From Pedobacter helvus (GTDB lineage Bacteria > Bacteroidota > Bacteroidia > Sphingobacteriales > Sphingobacteriaceae): 64,000 nt of DNA. Shown here piece after piece: positions 1 to 9,076 of this stretch. The DNA is taken from positions 1-64,000 of the forward strand of contig NZ_SRMP01000002.1 in NCBI RefSeq assembly GCF_005925325.1, read 5' to 3'. The stretch's first letter is position 1; every line of letters begins with the position of its first letter. The position numbers and the translations under genes are program-made. Under the pieces are notes generated by a model that saw nothing but the letters and a program-made list of their open reading frames with translations, made no database searches and was not told the DNA's origin.

Positions 1-2
1 AC

Positions 3-200
3 CGCCCACAGACAAACGGAAAGGTTGAGCGGTTCTGGAGAACTCTCAAAGAAGACCTAATTGAGGACACTGATTTTGATAGCCTGCAAGAGCTACAGGA
101 TGAGCTGCTCAAATATATCGTCTATTACAATTGGGAAAGACCACATCAGGGAATAGATGGAAAAAAACCAATTGAAATGATGAAAATTGATGAAAAATAA
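3..200 (+). CDS. IS transposase, C-terminal fragment (integrase core), cut by window start
   Basis: An open frame runs in from the window edge and stops at 198-200, giving 65 residues. It reads RPQTNGKVERFWRTLKED near the start and YYNWERPHQGIDGKKP near the end. The NGKVERF block is the usual context of the third acidic residue of the DDE catalytic triad in rve-type integrase cores (IS3/IS481-like transposases), and the N-x-x-RPHQ-x-hydrophobic block is the classical C-terminal end of these proteins. Only the tail is visible, so IS family, completeness and activity cannot be judged. No clear terminal inverted repeat was recognised downstream. Confidence 0.85.
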   Translation, partial: RPQTNGKVERFWRTLKEDLIEDTDFDSLQELQDELLKYIVYYNWERPHQGIDGKKPIEMMKIDEK

Positions 201-487
201 AAGGCATAGTTCATTACCGAATTACTAAACCTTTACAGCAATGACGGGTAAAGTGTGCGGGCGTGCTAGGATGATGAAGCGGCATTGCTAAGCACGAAAG
301 GCTGGCCTCTTGGCATAGCGACGTGCAAGCCGATAAAGCGTGAGTAGGTTTGATAGGGTTTGTACAAGCAAGCTGGGTGCAGAAGTGTAGCAGCTACGAT
401 AGTTACGAAGTTGCTTTCACACGTTTCAGCCAGCGCAGTTAAAGTTTTATCGAGCTGTAGTGAGCTAGGCTAAGCAGCCTAGATTTT

Positions 488-522
488 ATGCCTACTAGTT
501 TATTGTTTTTATAGGTAGGCAT
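488..522. repeat. Hairpin ATGCCTAC/GTAGGCAT
   Basis: Perfect 8-bp inverted repeat (488-495 and 515-522) around an AT-rich 19-nt loop. There is no adjacent gene end that would make it an obvious terminator. Confidence 0.6.
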
Positions 523-664
523 GCTTTCGCTAAAGCTCAGGTTGCTTTTTTCATCAATGGAACTGCGTAGCATTCTTTATTACAATTGAAAAACATCAAC
601 CTCACATTAAAAAAAGAAGAAGAAAAAGCCACCTCCACACAACCTCCATACATGGTCAGCACTA

Positions 665-712
665 GGATGACACATGAATGGTACATGAATCACACAAGGA
701 TGACACATGAAT
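665..712. repeat. Short direct repeats GGATGACACATGAAT
   Basis: The 15-mer GGATGACACATGAAT occurs at 665-679 and again at 698-712, with degenerate units (GTACATGAATCACAC, AACGACACAAGAA) between and after. This is simple intergenic duplication with no coding content. Confidence 0.6.
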
Positions 713-1061
713 CACACTAGCGCAACACAAGAACGACACAAGAAAGATACTGGATTTTTATATCAGCCCTTGGTCAAATTCTAGTGATTAAAAACGACAG
801 AAACCAAATGAGAAGGAGAGAAGCGGTGTAAATTTTTTCATCCGTATATAATTTGTTTTATTGATTGTCATTTATGTTTTCAATGGTATCAATGAGCTCT
901 CCCGAATAATTTCGGGATCGGTTCACTTGTGATGAAGCTACCAGATTTATTCGTTCCACTGTGTGGTTTAAAAAAATCCATGGTGGTTCATAAGTGACAA
1001 TACAAAACAGGAAGGAGGAACACGCCAACCCCCTTCCTTGTGAGACATCATTTAACCAATA

Positions 1062-4000
1062 TTATTTCAGTATTTTTAGCACATGCTTGCCCTTGTTGCC
1101 ATTCAATTCAACGAGGTAAACACCTTTCGGGTAGTTGCTCAGATCTAATTCCATTTCACTTTGTGCGATGGCAATGTTACGTTCTTGAAACTTCTTGCCA
1201 GAGATATCCATTAATTTTAAGTTTTGATATTTTCCTGCGGTAAAGCTTAGTTTTAACCATTTGTCTGCTGGGTTTGGCCACGCTTTTATTTCTTCGCCAT
1301 TTAAAGAGAAATTAATGACATCATCACCGAGTTCGGTAGTTGTTCCATCGAGATCTCTTTGTTTTAAATGGTAGTAATTTACGCCGTTTACAGGGTTGTT
1401 ATCATAAGCGATATAGTTATTTGCATTACTGCCTTTGCTATTCTGTTTTGCTATCTCAGTATAGTTTTTACCATCCGTACTTCGATAAACGATGAAAACT
1501 TCGTTGTTAGTTTCGCTAATGGTGTTCCAATTCAATTTTACACGGTTGCTTTGCAGGCTAGCGCTAAACTTACCAAAACTAACTGGAAGTACAGACGGCA
1601 CGGTCGATTCATAAGCGCCAATATCAACGGTCATAAAAGCAATGCGAGCGTTTCCTAGTAAGTCAGCGATAATAGAAGTAGGAATGCTGCTGTTATCACC
1701 AGCATCGATAAGTGGGCTTGTGGCTTGTAAAATAATACCATCATCGGCTGTGCCCAAGAAATTGTCGGGGCCGGCTAAATTGTTAGGATTTACAAATTTC
1801 GGATCTATATTCTTATTCCCGGCGCCAGGATAAACTCCAGATGTTTGTCGGATATTGCTGTAACTAGCGGTAACACTAGAAGTATTATTCATTATCAACG
1901 ATTCATTACTATCGCTCCAAATAAGCGTGTTGATTATGGAGAGATTGGTAGAAGATCCGTTGTAGATTGCATTGGCTCCGTTAACAGAACTATTCTTGAA
2001 AAAAGTGGCATTGATAATTCTGGGTGTAGTACTAGAGTTGTAAATAGCACCGCCAACATTTTGGGTAGCGTTGTTTACAAAAACACTATTGACAACTTTT
2101 GGCGAACCACTCGTTTCGGTAGCTAATGCCCCACCGCCAGTGCTGTTGATACCTTCAGTTCTATTATTTGAAAAGACACAACGGTCTATTAGCGGCGAAG
2201 AATTGATGATATGCAGGGCGCCACCAAAGCGTTTAGCCCTATTATTTCTAAAGGTTAGGTTGCGTAGCACTAGATTTTCGCCGTTACTGCAGTCTTTTAT
2301 AAAAATACCACCACCATGGCCATCATGTACAACTGTGTTATTAATGGTTCTGTTTCCGTCGCCATTGGCATCGCCCGCCGTGATGTCAAAGCCATCTACG
2401 ATCAAGCTATCTGTTTGCGCTGTTACACCTACTATCATCATTACATGATAACTTTTATCAAAGCTTCCGTTAATTGAGCTAAAGTTTCCACTCAAAATCG
2501 ATGGGTTAGTTTTTATATGCCTTTTGTTGGTACTAGGGTCATAGCCACCTTCTATTTTCAGGTTTGCTCTTTTAATGATTAAAGATTGATCTTTGCTACC
2601 TTCGCCATGAGTACTGAGGTAGTTTCCTTTAGCAACTTTAATTGTGGTAAATGTATTGCAGTTATCGGCCACTGCAAGCGCTTCATGAAGTGTTTTTAAT
2701 GCCGTTTGCCAACTGCGGCCGTTCCCGCTAGATGTTACGTTTGCATCTACGTAAATTACTTCCGGACAAGCACTACCCTCATAGGGCCCAACGTCTAAAG
2801 CGCCGTCTTGGTAGCGTGGCGCTCCAGTAATGTCTTTAGAATTTTGTGCTAAGTTCAAAGCCGCGTTATTTGCTATATAACCAGTGTTAATAGCGGGTGA
2901 ACCCACTATTGGACGTAATCCGTCATCTGGTGTTCCAAATATACCATCAGGCCCTGCAGGATCATTAATGTTGCGCAACATAGGGTCTACATCTCTAATG
3001 TTTGTCCCAGAATAGCCGCCTTGTACAATGCTATGTCTTATTACTGCTGCAGTGCCAATGTTATGATTTGCTGTAATTATGCTGTTTGAAATCGATATAT
3101 CAGAAGAGTTAAAATCCGCATTGTTGTTATAGGAAATGTTGTTTACAAACAAACTGCCTTCAATAACTACTTTGGCGTCACCAGTTAACATCGTCATATT
3201 CGATCTAGTGCCGTGAAAAATCGAATTATCGATGTTAATAGTTATATTTTTAGTGTCTCCTATAGTGCCTGGCGTGCTACCATTTGATGCACCTATTGCT
3301 CCGCCTAGAGATGCTCCATTATTACTAAAAATAGAACGGCTTATTTTTAAAATACCAGATGCATTGATGCTTATGGCTCCGCCCGATTGTAGAAGCGCTT
3401 GAATGCCTCCAACAATAGGATTGCCATAGTCGGTTTCGTCGGAAGTATAATTTCCTATAAATTGACTATTCTCTATCGAAACATTACTTGCATCAATGCC
3501 TATTGCGGCACCTCTATAAGAAGTATTATCCGTAAACTTGCATCTACTTATTTTTAAATCATTTAATACCTGGGTGATATAGATTGCTCCGCCTCCCCTA
3601 AGAGGTATTTCTTTGCCGTTAATAAAATAGCTACTGGCACGGGTGTAATCAGTTTCACCTCCGCGAGTAAGCGTCAAGCCTTCTATTTCTATCGGCGCAG
3701 CAGATCCATTAATGGACATTATCGTTATCAAATGCGGTGTGCTTCGTGTATGCCAGTCCGCACTTATCAATGTAGGGTTGGCTAAAATATCTCGCAGATT
3801 ATTCTGCGCATTGTATCCGCCAAGTAATTTAATTCCTCCTCTAGCCAATACATAGCCATAACGGTTATCGTAATGCTTAGTAGGTGTATAAGTACCTTTG
3901 GCCAACCTAATTTCATAGTTTATTCCGGCATTTGCTGACTGGTGTACCTTATCTAGGGCACTTTGCAAGTCGTTATAAGCATTCGTCCAACTATTTCCAC

Positions 4001-4103
4001 TGTTGTTTCCAGTGGCAGCACTATCAACATAAATTACAGTTTGTGCCGAAACCATCGAAGCACAAATCGCGAAAACAAAAAGGAAAAGTAATTTTATTCT
4101 CAT
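1062..4103 (-). CDS. Secreted two-domain parallel beta-helix protein with T9SS sorting tail
   Basis: 1013 residues. Residues 1-20 form a signal peptide ending in SAQ. Two homologous halves follow. Each opens with VIYVD-(S/A)-A/N...W-x-x-A...L-x-x-AL (about 23 and 448), continues as a right-handed beta-helix of I-x-N-S/C-x-F-x-N-N rungs, and closes with DP-x-(F/L)...GPD-x-(I/F)-(F/L)GT-x-DDG...SP-(A/L)I-(N/D)-(T/A)G followed by DVGPYE or DIGAYE. Residues about 885-930 look like an Ig/FnIII-type spacer. The last 75 residues contain KAWPNPADKWLKL and end GKHVLKILK, a type A sorting domain for the type IX secretion system. The family is secreted or attached at the cell surface. The substrate is unknown; polysaccharide binding or lyase-like activity is possible, but no catalytic set was recognised. 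Confidence 0.85.
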   Translation of the reverse strand: MRIKLLFLFVFAICASMVSAQTVIYVDSAATGNNSGNSWTNAYNDLQSALDKVHQSANAGINYEIRLAKGTYTPTKHYDNRYGYVLARGGIKLLGGYNAQNNLRDILANPTLISADWHTRSTPHLITIMSINGSAAPIEIEGLTLTRGGETDYTRASSYFINGKEIPLRGGGAIYITQVLNDLKISRCKFTDNTSYRGAAIGIDASNVSIENSQFIGNYTSDETDYGNPIVGGIQALLQSGGAISINASGILKISRSIFSNNGASLGGAIGASNGSTPGTIGDTKNITINIDNSIFHGTRSNMTMLTGDAKVVIEGSLFVNNISYNNNADFNSSDISISNSIITANHNIGTAAVIRHSIVQGGYSGTNIRDVDPMLRNINDPAGPDGIFGTPDDGLRPIVGSPAINTGYIANNAALNLAQNSKDITGAPRYQDGALDVGPYEGSACPEVIYVDANVTSSGNGRSWQTALKTLHEALAVADNCNTFTTIKVAKGNYLSTHGEGSKDQSLIIKRANLKIEGGYDPSTNKRHIKTNPSILSGNFSSINGSFDKSYHVMMIVGVTAQTDSLIVDGFDITAGDANGDGNRTINNTVVHDGHGGGIFIKDCSNGENLVLRNLTFRNNRAKRFGGALHIINSSPLIDRCVFSNNRTEGINSTGGGALATETSGSPKVVNSVFVNNATQNVGGAIYNSSTTPRIINATFFKNSSVNGANAIYNGSSTNLSIINTLIWSDSNESLIMNNTSSVTASYSNIRQTSGVYPGAGNKNIDPKFVNPNNLAGPDNFLGTADDGIILQATSPLIDAGDNSSIPTSIIADLLGNARIAFMTVDIGAYESTVPSVLPVSFGKFSASLQSNRVKLNWNTISETNNEVFIVYRSTDGKNYTEIAKQNSKGSNANNYIAYDNNPVNGVNYYHLKQRDLDGTTTELGDDVINFSLNGEEIKAWPNPADKWLKLSFTAGKYQNLKLMDISGKKFQERNIAIAQSEMELDLSNYPKGVYLVELNGNKGKHVLKILK

Positions 4104-4340
4104 TGGTATAAGTTTATCACGTCATAAATATCCTGTTGTATTTGATTAAAACAAGTATCTAAGGGCGGACAAAAAGCGGACAAATGAAAGGCGATGTTTC
4201 CTGCGTAAGCTTATTGAAGCATTGATCAGCAAATATTTCGTAAAGAGAACAGCTAATTATCGCATCAGCTAATTCAGGTATGCCTGCTAAATCTCACATC
4301 TCATATCTCAATACTCGTATCTATTTACTATTTTGCACCA
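4104..4340. promoter_or_regulatory. Divergent intergenic region between T9SS protein and holB
   Basis: A 237-bp AT-rich gap between divergent genes, so it must hold both promoters. Just before holB the sequence TTTACTATTTTGCACC resembles a Bacteroidota -7 element (TAnnTTTG) but is not an exact match. No Shine-Dalgarno sequence is seen. Confidence 0.35.
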
Positions 4341-5486
4341 ATGCAGTTTAAAGAGATTATTGGACAAGACTATGTAAAGCAACACTTATTGCAAACCGTA
4401 GCCGAGAACAGGGTGAGCCATGCGCAACTTTTTCTTTCGCCTGCCGGAAGTGGTGCGGTACCTTTGGCTATTGCCTATGCCCAATACATCAATTGCCAAG
4501 AAAGAACAGCCGAAGATAGCTGTGGCGAATGTGCTTCTTGTCGTAAATACGAACGCTTAATCCATCCCGATTTACATTTTTCTTATCCATTTTTTGCTTC
4601 CAAGGATGTGAAGATAGCCACGGATGTTTTGGAAGAATGGCGTAACATGGTATTGGAAAACCCTTATTTCGATTTGGACATTTGGCGTTCTAAGTTAAGT
4701 GCAGATAACAAACAGGCCAACATCAACATCGCTGAAGCGCATGATATCATCAAGAAACTAAGCTATAAAGCTTTTGAAGCTGATACCAAGGTGCTGATCA
4801 TGTGGTTGCCCGAATATTTGGATAGGGAAGGAAATGCCCTGCTAAAAATTATTGAGGAACCGCCTGCAAAAACGCTGTTTATCTTAATTGCGCAAAATCA
4901 GGAACAAATTTTATCTACTATTTTATCTCGTACACAGATTGTTAAAATTCCTAAGCTGGCGGATGAGGTAGTGAAACAATATTTGGTGGCTAAAGCTAAT
5001 CTTTCAGATCATCAGGCAGAAGAATATAGTTTTTTAGCCGATGGAAATTTAATAGAAGCCAATGCTTTGTTGGCCGACGAAGTAAATAACAACGCCGGCT
5101 ATTTCTCAGAATGGTTACGTATGGCCTACAGCAATAGAGTGCCAGATATGATGGCGTTTACAGAAACCGCGGCAAGTTGGGGCAGGGAAAATCAGAAGAA
5201 TTACATCAAATACGGTATCAATTTTTTACGTGAGTGTGGTTTAATTATCAGCGGTGCCGCAGCTTTGGTGAAACTGCCTCCTCAGCACTTAGAAGTGGCA
5301 AAAAAATTATCAGCTGTGCTAAATATGCCTATGATAGAGGCGCTTATTAATGAGCTGGAAAAGGCGCATTACCATATCGAACGTAATGCGAATCCGAAAA
5401 TTCTGTTTTTAGATGTATCTTTACAACTGGTAAAAATTATAAAATTTAAAACGCTCCCGAAAGGGACTCAATATATATACACGTAA
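4341..5486 (+). CDS. holB: DNA polymerase III clamp-loader subunit delta'
   Basis: 381 residues with the AAA+ clamp-loader fold: FKEIIGQDYVKQHL at the start, a degenerate P-loop SPAGSGAVPL (33-42) lacking the GKT of ATP-binding subunits, and a zinc module with Cys at 52, 61, 64 and 67. The sensor regions LLKIIEEPPAKTLFILIA and ILSRTQIVKI follow. The loss of the P-loop lysine is normal for delta', which does not hydrolyse ATP but supplies an arginine finger (the SR of SRTQ). The protein helps load the sliding clamp during replication. It ends 2 nt before ricT, so the two are very probably co-transcribed. Confidence 0.9.
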   Translation: MQFKEIIGQDYVKQHLLQTVAENRVSHAQLFLSPAGSGAVPLAIAYAQYINCQERTAEDSCGECASCRKYERLIHPDLHFSYPFFASKDVKIATDVLEEWRNMVLENPYFDLDIWRSKLSADNKQANINIAEAHDIIKKLSYKAFEADTKVLIMWLPEYLDREGNALLKIIEEPPAKTLFILIAQNQEQILSTILSRTQIVKIPKLADEVVKQYLVAKANLSDHQAEEYSFLADGNLIEANALLADEVNNNAGYFSEWLRMAYSNRVPDMMAFTETAASWGRENQKNYIKYGINFLRECGLIISGAAALVKLPPQHLEVAKKLSAVLNMPMIEALINELEKAHYHIERNANPKILFLDVSLQLVKIIKFKTLPKGTQYIYT

Positions 5487-5488
5487 TT

Positions 5489-7048
5489 ATGGGATGTGGA
5501 AGTTGCTCGTCGGGAGGTGGTTGTACCCCCGCAGGCTGCAAAAGTAATGGTTCTTGTCTTACTGGAGGCTGCCAAAAAATGGAAGTACACGACTGGCTGT
5601 CTAATTTAGATATGCCATCAAATTATAGATCTTTTCCAATTATCGAAGTTAAATTTAAAGGCTCTAGAAAGGAGTTTTTTGTAAATAATGATGATATCTA
5701 TTTGGAAATAGGGGAGTTAATAGCTGTAGAAGGCGCTACTGGTGGTTATGATATTGGCCACGTTTCACTTACGGGCGAATTGGTGCGTACACAATTGAAA
5801 CGCAGAAAAACTCCGATAGATCAGGTTACTCGCAAGGTTTATAGAAAAGCTACAGAGGCTGATGTAGAGAAGTGGAAAATAGCGAAAGGCTTAGAATGGG
5901 AGACCATGCACAAGGCACGTACGCTAGCTTTAGATTTAAAGCTTTCCATGAAAATTAGCGATGTAGATTACCAAGGCGATAGAACAAAGGCAACTTTCTT
6001 TTATACGGCAGAAGGTAGGGTAGATTTTAGGGAGCTGATCAAGAAAATGGCAGAGGCCTTTCGTATCCGTATCGAAATGCGCCAAATCGGGATGCGTCAA
6101 GAGGCTGGCCGTTTGGGCGGTATTGGTTCTTGTGGTCGCGAATTGTGCTGTTCTACTTGGTTAACTAACTTCAAAACGGTTTCTACGGCTGCAGCTCGTT
6201 ACCAAAACTTATCGTTAAATACCTTAAAACTTGCCGGACAATGCGGTAAGTTGAAATGCTGCTTAAACTACGAGCTAGATACTTATTTAGATGCTTTGAA
6301 GGATATTCCAGATCGTATCGAAGCATTACAGACAGAGATTGGTGTTGCTCGTCACCAAAAGACAGATATCTTCAAAAAACTGATGTGGTTCAGTTACGCT
6401 AATCAGGAAGATTGGATTCCGTTAAAGGTTGACCGTGTGAAAGAAATCATGGCAATGAACAAACGTGGTGAAAAACCAAGTAATTTAAAAGATGAAGCGG
6501 TTGAATTGAAGACCACTACGGTTGTAGAGAAAGTTCACGATTATGAAAATGTGGTTGGTCAGGATAGCTTAACGCGGTTAGACGATAAAAACCGAAACCG
6601 AAACAATCGTAACCGTAATAACAGAAACGATAGAGAGCGTGATAGGGACAGGGACAGAAATAGGCCTCAGTCTAATCAAGGTGGAGATAAAGAGAACAAC
6701 GGCAATAGAAACGGACAAACGGGCTCTAAAAATAGGGACAAACAGCAAAACCAAAATAGGCAGCAACAGCAGAAAACTCAGGATAAACCTCAGCAAGCGC
6801 AAAATCAGAGAAATCAAGCTAAGCAAGAAAATAGGCCGCAACAAAATCAACGACCACAACAAAAACCTATAGAAGCTAAGGCGAAGGAGAACAATCAACC
6901 TAGTTCAAAGGGTGAAGCTCCTCAAGCTCAAGGCGAGGGCGGAAATCCAGAGCAAAAACGTAACAACAGAAATAGAAATAAAAACCGTAACAGAAATAGG
7001 CCGCAAGGAGAAAAAAATAAAGATCAAGGACCAAAGCCAAATGAATAA
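5489..7048 (+). CDS. ricT: PSP1-domain protein (RicT/YaaT-like) with Cys-rich head and disordered tail
   Basis: 519 residues. A glycine/cysteine-rich N-terminus (seven Cys within residues 3-28) precedes the PSP1 core, which contains RIEMRQIGMRQEAGRLGGIG, then SCGRELCC and later CGKLKCCLNYE. These conserved Cys pairs are typical of RicT, a subunit of an Fe-S-containing complex that in Bacillus affects RNA processing. From about residue 355 to the end the protein is low-complexity (Asn/Arg/Gln/Lys), probably disordered and RNA-binding. It sits between holB and gldH; the stop codon overlaps the gldH start. The function in Bacteroidota is inferred by family only. Confidence 0.85.
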   Translation: MGCGSCSSGGGCTPAGCKSNGSCLTGGCQKMEVHDWLSNLDMPSNYRSFPIIEVKFKGSRKEFFVNNDDIYLEIGELIAVEGATGGYDIGHVSLTGELVRTQLKRRKTPIDQVTRKVYRKATEADVEKWKIAKGLEWETMHKARTLALDLKLSMKISDVDYQGDRTKATFFYTAEGRVDFRELIKKMAEAFRIRIEMRQIGMRQEAGRLGGIGSCGRELCCSTWLTNFKTVSTAAARYQNLSLNTLKLAGQCGKLKCCLNYELDTYLDALKDIPDRIEALQTEIGVARHQKTDIFKKLMWFSYANQEDWIPLKVDRVKEIMAMNKRGEKPSNLKDEAVELKTTTVVEKVHDYENVVGQDSLTRLDDKNRNRNNRNRNNRNDRERDRDRDRNRPQSNQGGDKENNGNRNGQTGSKNRDKQQNQNRQQQQKTQDKPQQAQNQRNQAKQENRPQQNQRPQQKPIEAKAKENNQPSSKGEAPQAQGEGGNPEQKRNNRNRNKNRNRNRPQGEKNKDQGPKPNE

Positions 7049-7619
7049 GCTGTTCAGGAATAAAGAGCAAAGAGCAAGGAGCAAAGACGTTCCTTTTTAC
7101 GTCATTGCGAAGAGGAACGACAGCCTGCTCCGACAATTCGGAGAAGCAATCTCTTTTGCTAAGAGAAAACTTCAATTAATTTCCCTTGCTTGTCTTTTAT
7201 TTACTTTCTCTTCCTGCAATTTCAACACGGTAGTTGATACCAACCAAAGTATGGAAGATAACCAATGGTTGTATGCAAACGTGGCAAAGGCCGATTTTGA
7301 GATTAAGGATGCAACTAAGCCTTATCAAGTTAATTTTAAGTTGCGTATCAATACAGAATACAGGTATTCAAATCTGTTTGTATTGGCAACTTTGAAGGAT
7401 GCAAAAACTAGAAAAAGAACTCGCTATCAGTTCAAATTAGCCAAAGAAGATGGCACTTGGTTAGGTAAAGGTTCGGGAGATTTATATACATATTCGTTCC
7501 CTTTGCTTAAAAACCATCGCTTTGCAGATACCGGAAAATACAGTATCGAGATAGAACAGAATATGCGAGATAACCCTTTAGTGGGTATTAGTGATGTAGG
7601 AATTGAAGTGATTAATTAG
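7041..7619 (+). CDS. gldH: Gliding motility lipoprotein GldH, N-terminus altered by a repeat
   Basis: Starting at the ATG that overlaps the ricT stop, the frame gives 192 residues. The lipoprotein signal KRKLQLISLACLLFTFSSC lies unusually far in (about residues 43-61). The mature part (VDTNQSMEDNQWLYANVAKADFEI... through GISDVGIEVIN) matches the GldH pattern, a lipoprotein of the gliding/type IX secretion machinery. Residues about 16-42 are translated from a REP-like element (7087-7162; GTCATTGCGAAGAGGAACGA...AGAAGCAATCTC). No ATG closer to the signal peptide exists, so either the extension is tolerated or a non-ATG start near 7160 is used. The open frame extends upstream inside ricT, but that part is antisense-like low complexity and was not used. 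Confidence 0.8.
   Translation: MNKLFRNKEQRARSKDVPFYVIAKRNDSLLRQFGEAISFAKRKLQLISLACLLFTFSSCNFNTVVDTNQSMEDNQWLYANVAKADFEIKDATKPYQVNFKLRINTEYRYSNLFVLATLKDAKTRKRTRYQFKLAKEDGTWLGKGSGDLYTYSFPLLKNHRFADTGKYSIEIEQNMRDNPLVGISDVGIEVIN
7087..7162. repeat. REP-like palindromic element inside the gldH 5' end
   Basis: The block GTCATTGCGAAGAGGAACGA...GAAGCAATCTC carries nested inverted repeats (ATTGC 7104-7108 with GCAAT 7146-7150; CTCCGA 7128-7133 with TCGGAG 7138-7143). Sequences of the type GTCATTGCGAGGAACGAAGCAATCTC are familiar as dispersed intergenic palindromes in many bacterial genomes. Here the copy lies within the gldH frame. Confidence 0.7.
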
Positions 7620-7760
7620 GTTAACTATTTAAACGTTAAAATGGTTAATTGAAAATCGCATCTTGATTAAATTAATTGCTAAATTGTTGAAAGGTTATAA
7701 TGTTGGTAGGTTGAGCAAGATTTTATCATTCAAAATCCAATCATTTAGTCATTATTGTAT

Positions 7761-8951
7761 ATGAGAAAGAGATTATTGGCGGCTTGTCTGCTATTGGTAA
7801 CATTTTCGGTTAGCGCTGCCGAAATCAAATTTTTAGAAAACCCTATTTGGACTTCGGTGCTTGAGAAGGCAAAAAAGGAGAATAAAATCATCTTTTTAGA
7901 TGCTTATGCTACTTGGTGTGGTCCATGTAAACAAATGGATGCAGAAACTTATACCAACCAGGCTGTGGCCGATTTCTATAATGCCAATTTCATCAACGTA
8001 AAATACGATATGGAAAAAGGCGAAGGGGCAATGTTGGCAGATCGCTACTATGTTTCGGCTTATCCGAATTTGGTTTTTATCAACCCAGATGGCGTAATGC
8101 TACACAAGGGTGTAGGTTTTGTAGCGGCAGATGAATTTTTGGCTTTGGCTAAAACTGCAAAAAATCCGGAGACCCAGTACTATACTTTAAAGAAAAATGC
8201 TTTAAAGCTAAATAATGCACAGTTTTTAAAATTTGCAAAACAAGCGGTAGAACTACAAGATGAAGATTTTGGTTACCTAAGTAAAGATTTTTTAGCTTCA
8301 AAAGCTGATATCTTGGGTGATCCTGATCTTGTTGACCTGGTCATGAATTATGCTTTTGTACTACCGAAAGAAAAGGATTTAACTTATTTTTCAACGAGCA
8401 AGAATAAAATCATTAAAGAAGGAAAATACACGGAAGAAGATTTTGAAGAGCGTCTAGTGAGTTTAGCCATCCAATTTGCTCTATCGGAAGAAGTTCAGGT
8501 TACCGAAGAAATGGATTTCGATGCCGTTAAGAAGATTTTAGATAAGTATGTCCCAGAGCGCTCGTTCTTTGTTTACAATTACTTTAAAACACAATATTTC
8601 CTAGAAAACAAAGAGACGGATCAAGCTTTAATTGCATTTAATGAAATTTTGGAAAATCCAGATAAAGCGGGTTATCAGCAAGTATGTAATGCCATGATGG
8701 GCTTTGGGCCAATCTTATTTGAAGAAGGCAAGTTGGATACTTATTTGGATAAATTCAATGCTATTGCAGTTCCTGCAAAAGACAAGGAAGTAGCTTACTT
8801 AAAAGATTTTGTGAAAGCTATTATCTACATTAAAACCAAGCAGACGGCCAAGTTTAAAGAGACCGCCACCGCGATGTTGGCCAATGCGACTACGCCAGAA
8901 GAAGTGAAGAAAGATTTAAAACTTGCTTTGCAGAATATGGGAACTAATTAA
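7761..8951 (+). CDS. Periplasmic thioredoxin-fold protein (WCGPC)
   Basis: 396 residues from the ATG MRKRLLAACLLL; a TTG two codons upstream is less likely. The signal peptide ends at VSAA. The thioredoxin domain (about residues 20-130) has FLDAYATWCGPCKQMDAETY with the redox pair of CGPC and a YPNLVFINPDG cis-proline loop. The remaining ~260 residues are helical, with no recognised catalytic motif, and resemble the helical repeat region of thioredoxin_7-type proteins. It is probably an exported disulfide reductase or chaperone. It follows gldH by about 140 bp and may have its own promoter. The specific substrate is unknown. Confidence 0.8.
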   Translation: MRKRLLAACLLLVTFSVSAAEIKFLENPIWTSVLEKAKKENKIIFLDAYATWCGPCKQMDAETYTNQAVADFYNANFINVKYDMEKGEGAMLADRYYVSAYPNLVFINPDGVMLHKGVGFVAADEFLALAKTAKNPETQYYTLKKNALKLNNAQFLKFAKQAVELQDEDFGYLSKDFLASKADILGDPDLVDLVMNYAFVLPKEKDLTYFSTSKNKIIKEGKYTEEDFEERLVSLAIQFALSEEVQVTEEMDFDAVKKILDKYVPERSFFVYNYFKTQYFLENKETDQALIAFNEILENPDKAGYQQVCNAMMGFGPILFEEGKLDTYLDKFNAIAVPAKDKEVAYLKDFVKAIIYIKTKQTAKFKETATAMLANATTPEEVKKDLKLALQNMGTN

Positions 8952-9027
8952 GTTAAAAGTCAAAAGGTTGGTTAATCGGTTAACTGTTTGAACTGGTTAA
9001 TTGTATTAACTCATTATCGTTAATAAT

Positions 9028-9076
9028 ACTTCTCTCTCTCCCATTTAGGGGAGAGATGCCGAAGGCAGAGAGGGGG
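9028..9076. repeat. Dispersed CT/GA repeat (copy 1)
   Basis: TCTCTCTCTCCC-atttaGGGGAGAGATGCCGAAGGCAGAGAGGGGG forms an imperfect hairpin between gldH-thioredoxin and murF. Similar units occur near 21.5, 27.6 and 52.4 kb. The 75 bp before it carry a scatter of GGTTAA/GTTAAC words. Confidence 0.65.

Larger units (their letters stand above)
201..1061. other. 860-bp gap without a supported gene, repeat-rich
   Basis: No convincing coding frame is present. The stretch holds a segment around 284-310 (GCTAAGCACGAAAG followed by a CTGGCC-like block) that resembles the start of the 300-bp dispersed repeat at 21.66 kb. It also holds an 8-bp hairpin at 488-522, short direct repeats at 665-712, and a small palindrome CCCGAATAATTTCGGG near 900-916. 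It looks like a landing zone for mobile DNA next to the transposase end. Confidence 0.6.

Noticed and set aside
665..745. Possible CRISPR-like direct repeats
   Set aside because: Units are short, unequally spaced and degenerate, spacers are missing and no cas genes are present.
6578..6898. Long antisense and alternate-frame openings in the ricT tail
   Set aside because: They are caused by the low-complexity Arg/Asn/Gln codons of ricT; translations are monotonous Leu/Ile/Val/Ser or Lys/Ile.
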